The translations under genes were made by a program, and so were the position numbers. This document shows positions 14,497 through 14,961 of a stretch of DNA of 14,961 bases, piece after piece. The notes under the pieces were generated by a model that saw nothing but the letters and a program-made list of their open reading frames with translations, was not told where the DNA came from and did no database searches. Source of the DNA: Pseudomonadota bacterium (GTDB taxonomy: Bacteria > Pseudomonadota > Gammaproteobacteria > Burkholderiales > SG8-39). The DNA lies in assembly GCA_021848555.1 (NCBI GenBank), contig JAJZUN010000018.1:1-14961 (forward strand), in the 5' to 3' direction. How positions within the stretch are numbered: position 1 is the stretch's first letter; the number at the start of each line of letters is the position of its first letter.

Positions 14497-14961
14497 GCCG
14501 CCTTCTTCGCCGTCGCCGGCGCATAGGTCTTGGCTTCCTCGATGCGCAGGTCGGCGCTGACCTTGCCGCTGCGGCCGTCCTCGAACTTGACCTGGGTCTC
14601 GATGAACTGCGAGGCCTTGCCCGAATACAGCGCGTCTATCAGCACGGCGTATTTTTCCGCGACGAAACCGCGGCGCACCTTGCGCGTGCGCGTGAGCTCG
14701 TCGTCGTCCGGATCGAGCTCCTTGTGCAGGATCAGGAAGCGGTGCACCTGCGAGGCGCACAGCGCCGGATCGAGCGCGAGCTCGGCGTTGGCTTTTTCCA
14801 CGCATTCGCGCACCAGCGCGTACACCTCCGGCTTTTGCGCGAGGTCGGTGTAGCCGGAGTAGGGGATATTGCGCCGCTCGGCCCAGTTGCCGACGGCGCC
14901 GATGTCGATGTTGATGAACGCGCACACCATGTCGCGGCGATCGCCGAAGGCGACCGCCTCC
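14493..14961 (-). CDS. Long-chain acyl-CoA synthetase, C-terminal part
   Basis: C-terminal 155 residues of an AMP-forming long-chain fatty acyl-CoA synthetase (FAA1/COG1022-like); the remaining roughly 500 residues lie beyond the right window edge, and the frame is open to base 14961. VCAFINIDIGAVGNWAERRN and the ELTRTRKVRRGFVAEKYAVL segment (the lysine-rich A10 region with the probable catalytic Lys) are typical of this group, as is the final LIDALYSG. A further 40 or so residues (QVKFEDGRSGKVSADL onward, ending in Lys-Lys-Ala-Ala) form a small C-terminal extension. It is the most upstream visible gene of the operon and overlaps the livG start. It probably activates a carboxylic acid brought in by the transporter. 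Confidence 0.88.
   Translation of the reverse strand, partial: EAVAFGDRRDMVCAFINIDIGAVGNWAERRNIPYSGYTDLAQKPEVYALVRECVEKANAELALDPALCASQVHRFLILHKELDPDDDELTRTRKVRRGFVAEKYAVLIDALYSGKASQFIETQVKFEDGRSGKVSADLRIEEAKTYAPATAKKAA

Noticed and set aside
14497..14925. N-terminal extension of livG to 14925
   Set aside because: This part overlaps the acyl-CoA synthetase coding region and is Arg/Gly/Ala-rich shadow sequence. LivG has normal length from TTG 14496.
1..14961. CRISPR array, tRNA/rRNA genes, insertion sequences, prophage genes
   Set aside because: No regularly spaced repeats, no cloverleaf or rRNA segments recognised, and no transposase, integrase or phage structural gene in any frame examined.

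Overview
The window looks like chromosomal DNA of a high-GC proteobacterium, most likely a betaproteobacterium of the Burkholderiales/Rhodocyclales kind. The evidence is the GC-rich third codon positions, the protein sequences, and a liv-type ABC transport operon with CoA ligases in the arrangement common in that group. The taxonomic call is inferred from gene style; no rRNA or tRNA gene is present. There is also no CRISPR array, integrase or transposase.

Three blocks are visible. (1) Positions 1-5112, plus strand: a two-gene type III-like restriction-modification system. A DNA methyltransferase (Mod, 5' end cut off by the window edge) is followed 9 bases later by a helicase-nuclease (Res). 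Between the two halves of the methyltransferase fold, where the target recognition domain lies in this class, about 660 bases are strikingly AT-rich (about 46% GC by hand count, against roughly 65% in sampled lines near the gene's 3' end). (2) Positions 5170-6788, minus strand: two toxin-antitoxin modules in tandem. The first to be transcribed is a Phd/YefM-type antitoxin whose PIN toxin survives only as a 50-codon C-terminal stub. The second is an apparently intact VapB45/VapC45-like pair (DUF433 antitoxin with a PIN-like toxin) whose toxin starts 62 bases inside the antitoxin gene. (3) Positions 7051-14961, minus strand: one long gene string. In transcription order it is the 3' end of a long-chain fatty acyl-CoA synthetase, livG, livH, livM, a periplasmic substrate-binding protein, a strong terminator-like hairpin, livF, a PaaK-like CoA ligase, and a methyltransferase with an N-terminal signal or anchor sequence. 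A GC-rich REP-like palindrome lies just after the last stop codon.

The transport operon probably imports an amphipathic or aromatic carboxylic acid rather than, or as well as, leucine. The transporter is bracketed by two acyl/aryl-CoA ligases, so import and CoA activation appear coupled. The hairpin after the binding-protein gene and the very strong ribosome binding site before it would allow the binding protein to be made in excess over the downstream genes. Blocks 1 and 2 read as an accessory defence/stress cluster next to this metabolic operon. Points most worth a second look are the AT-rich recognition-domain island, the deeply overlapping toxin start, the orphaned antitoxin with a near-leaderless promoter and operator palindrome, the methyltransferase with an export signal, and the PaaK-like ligase with an altered phosphate-binding loop.
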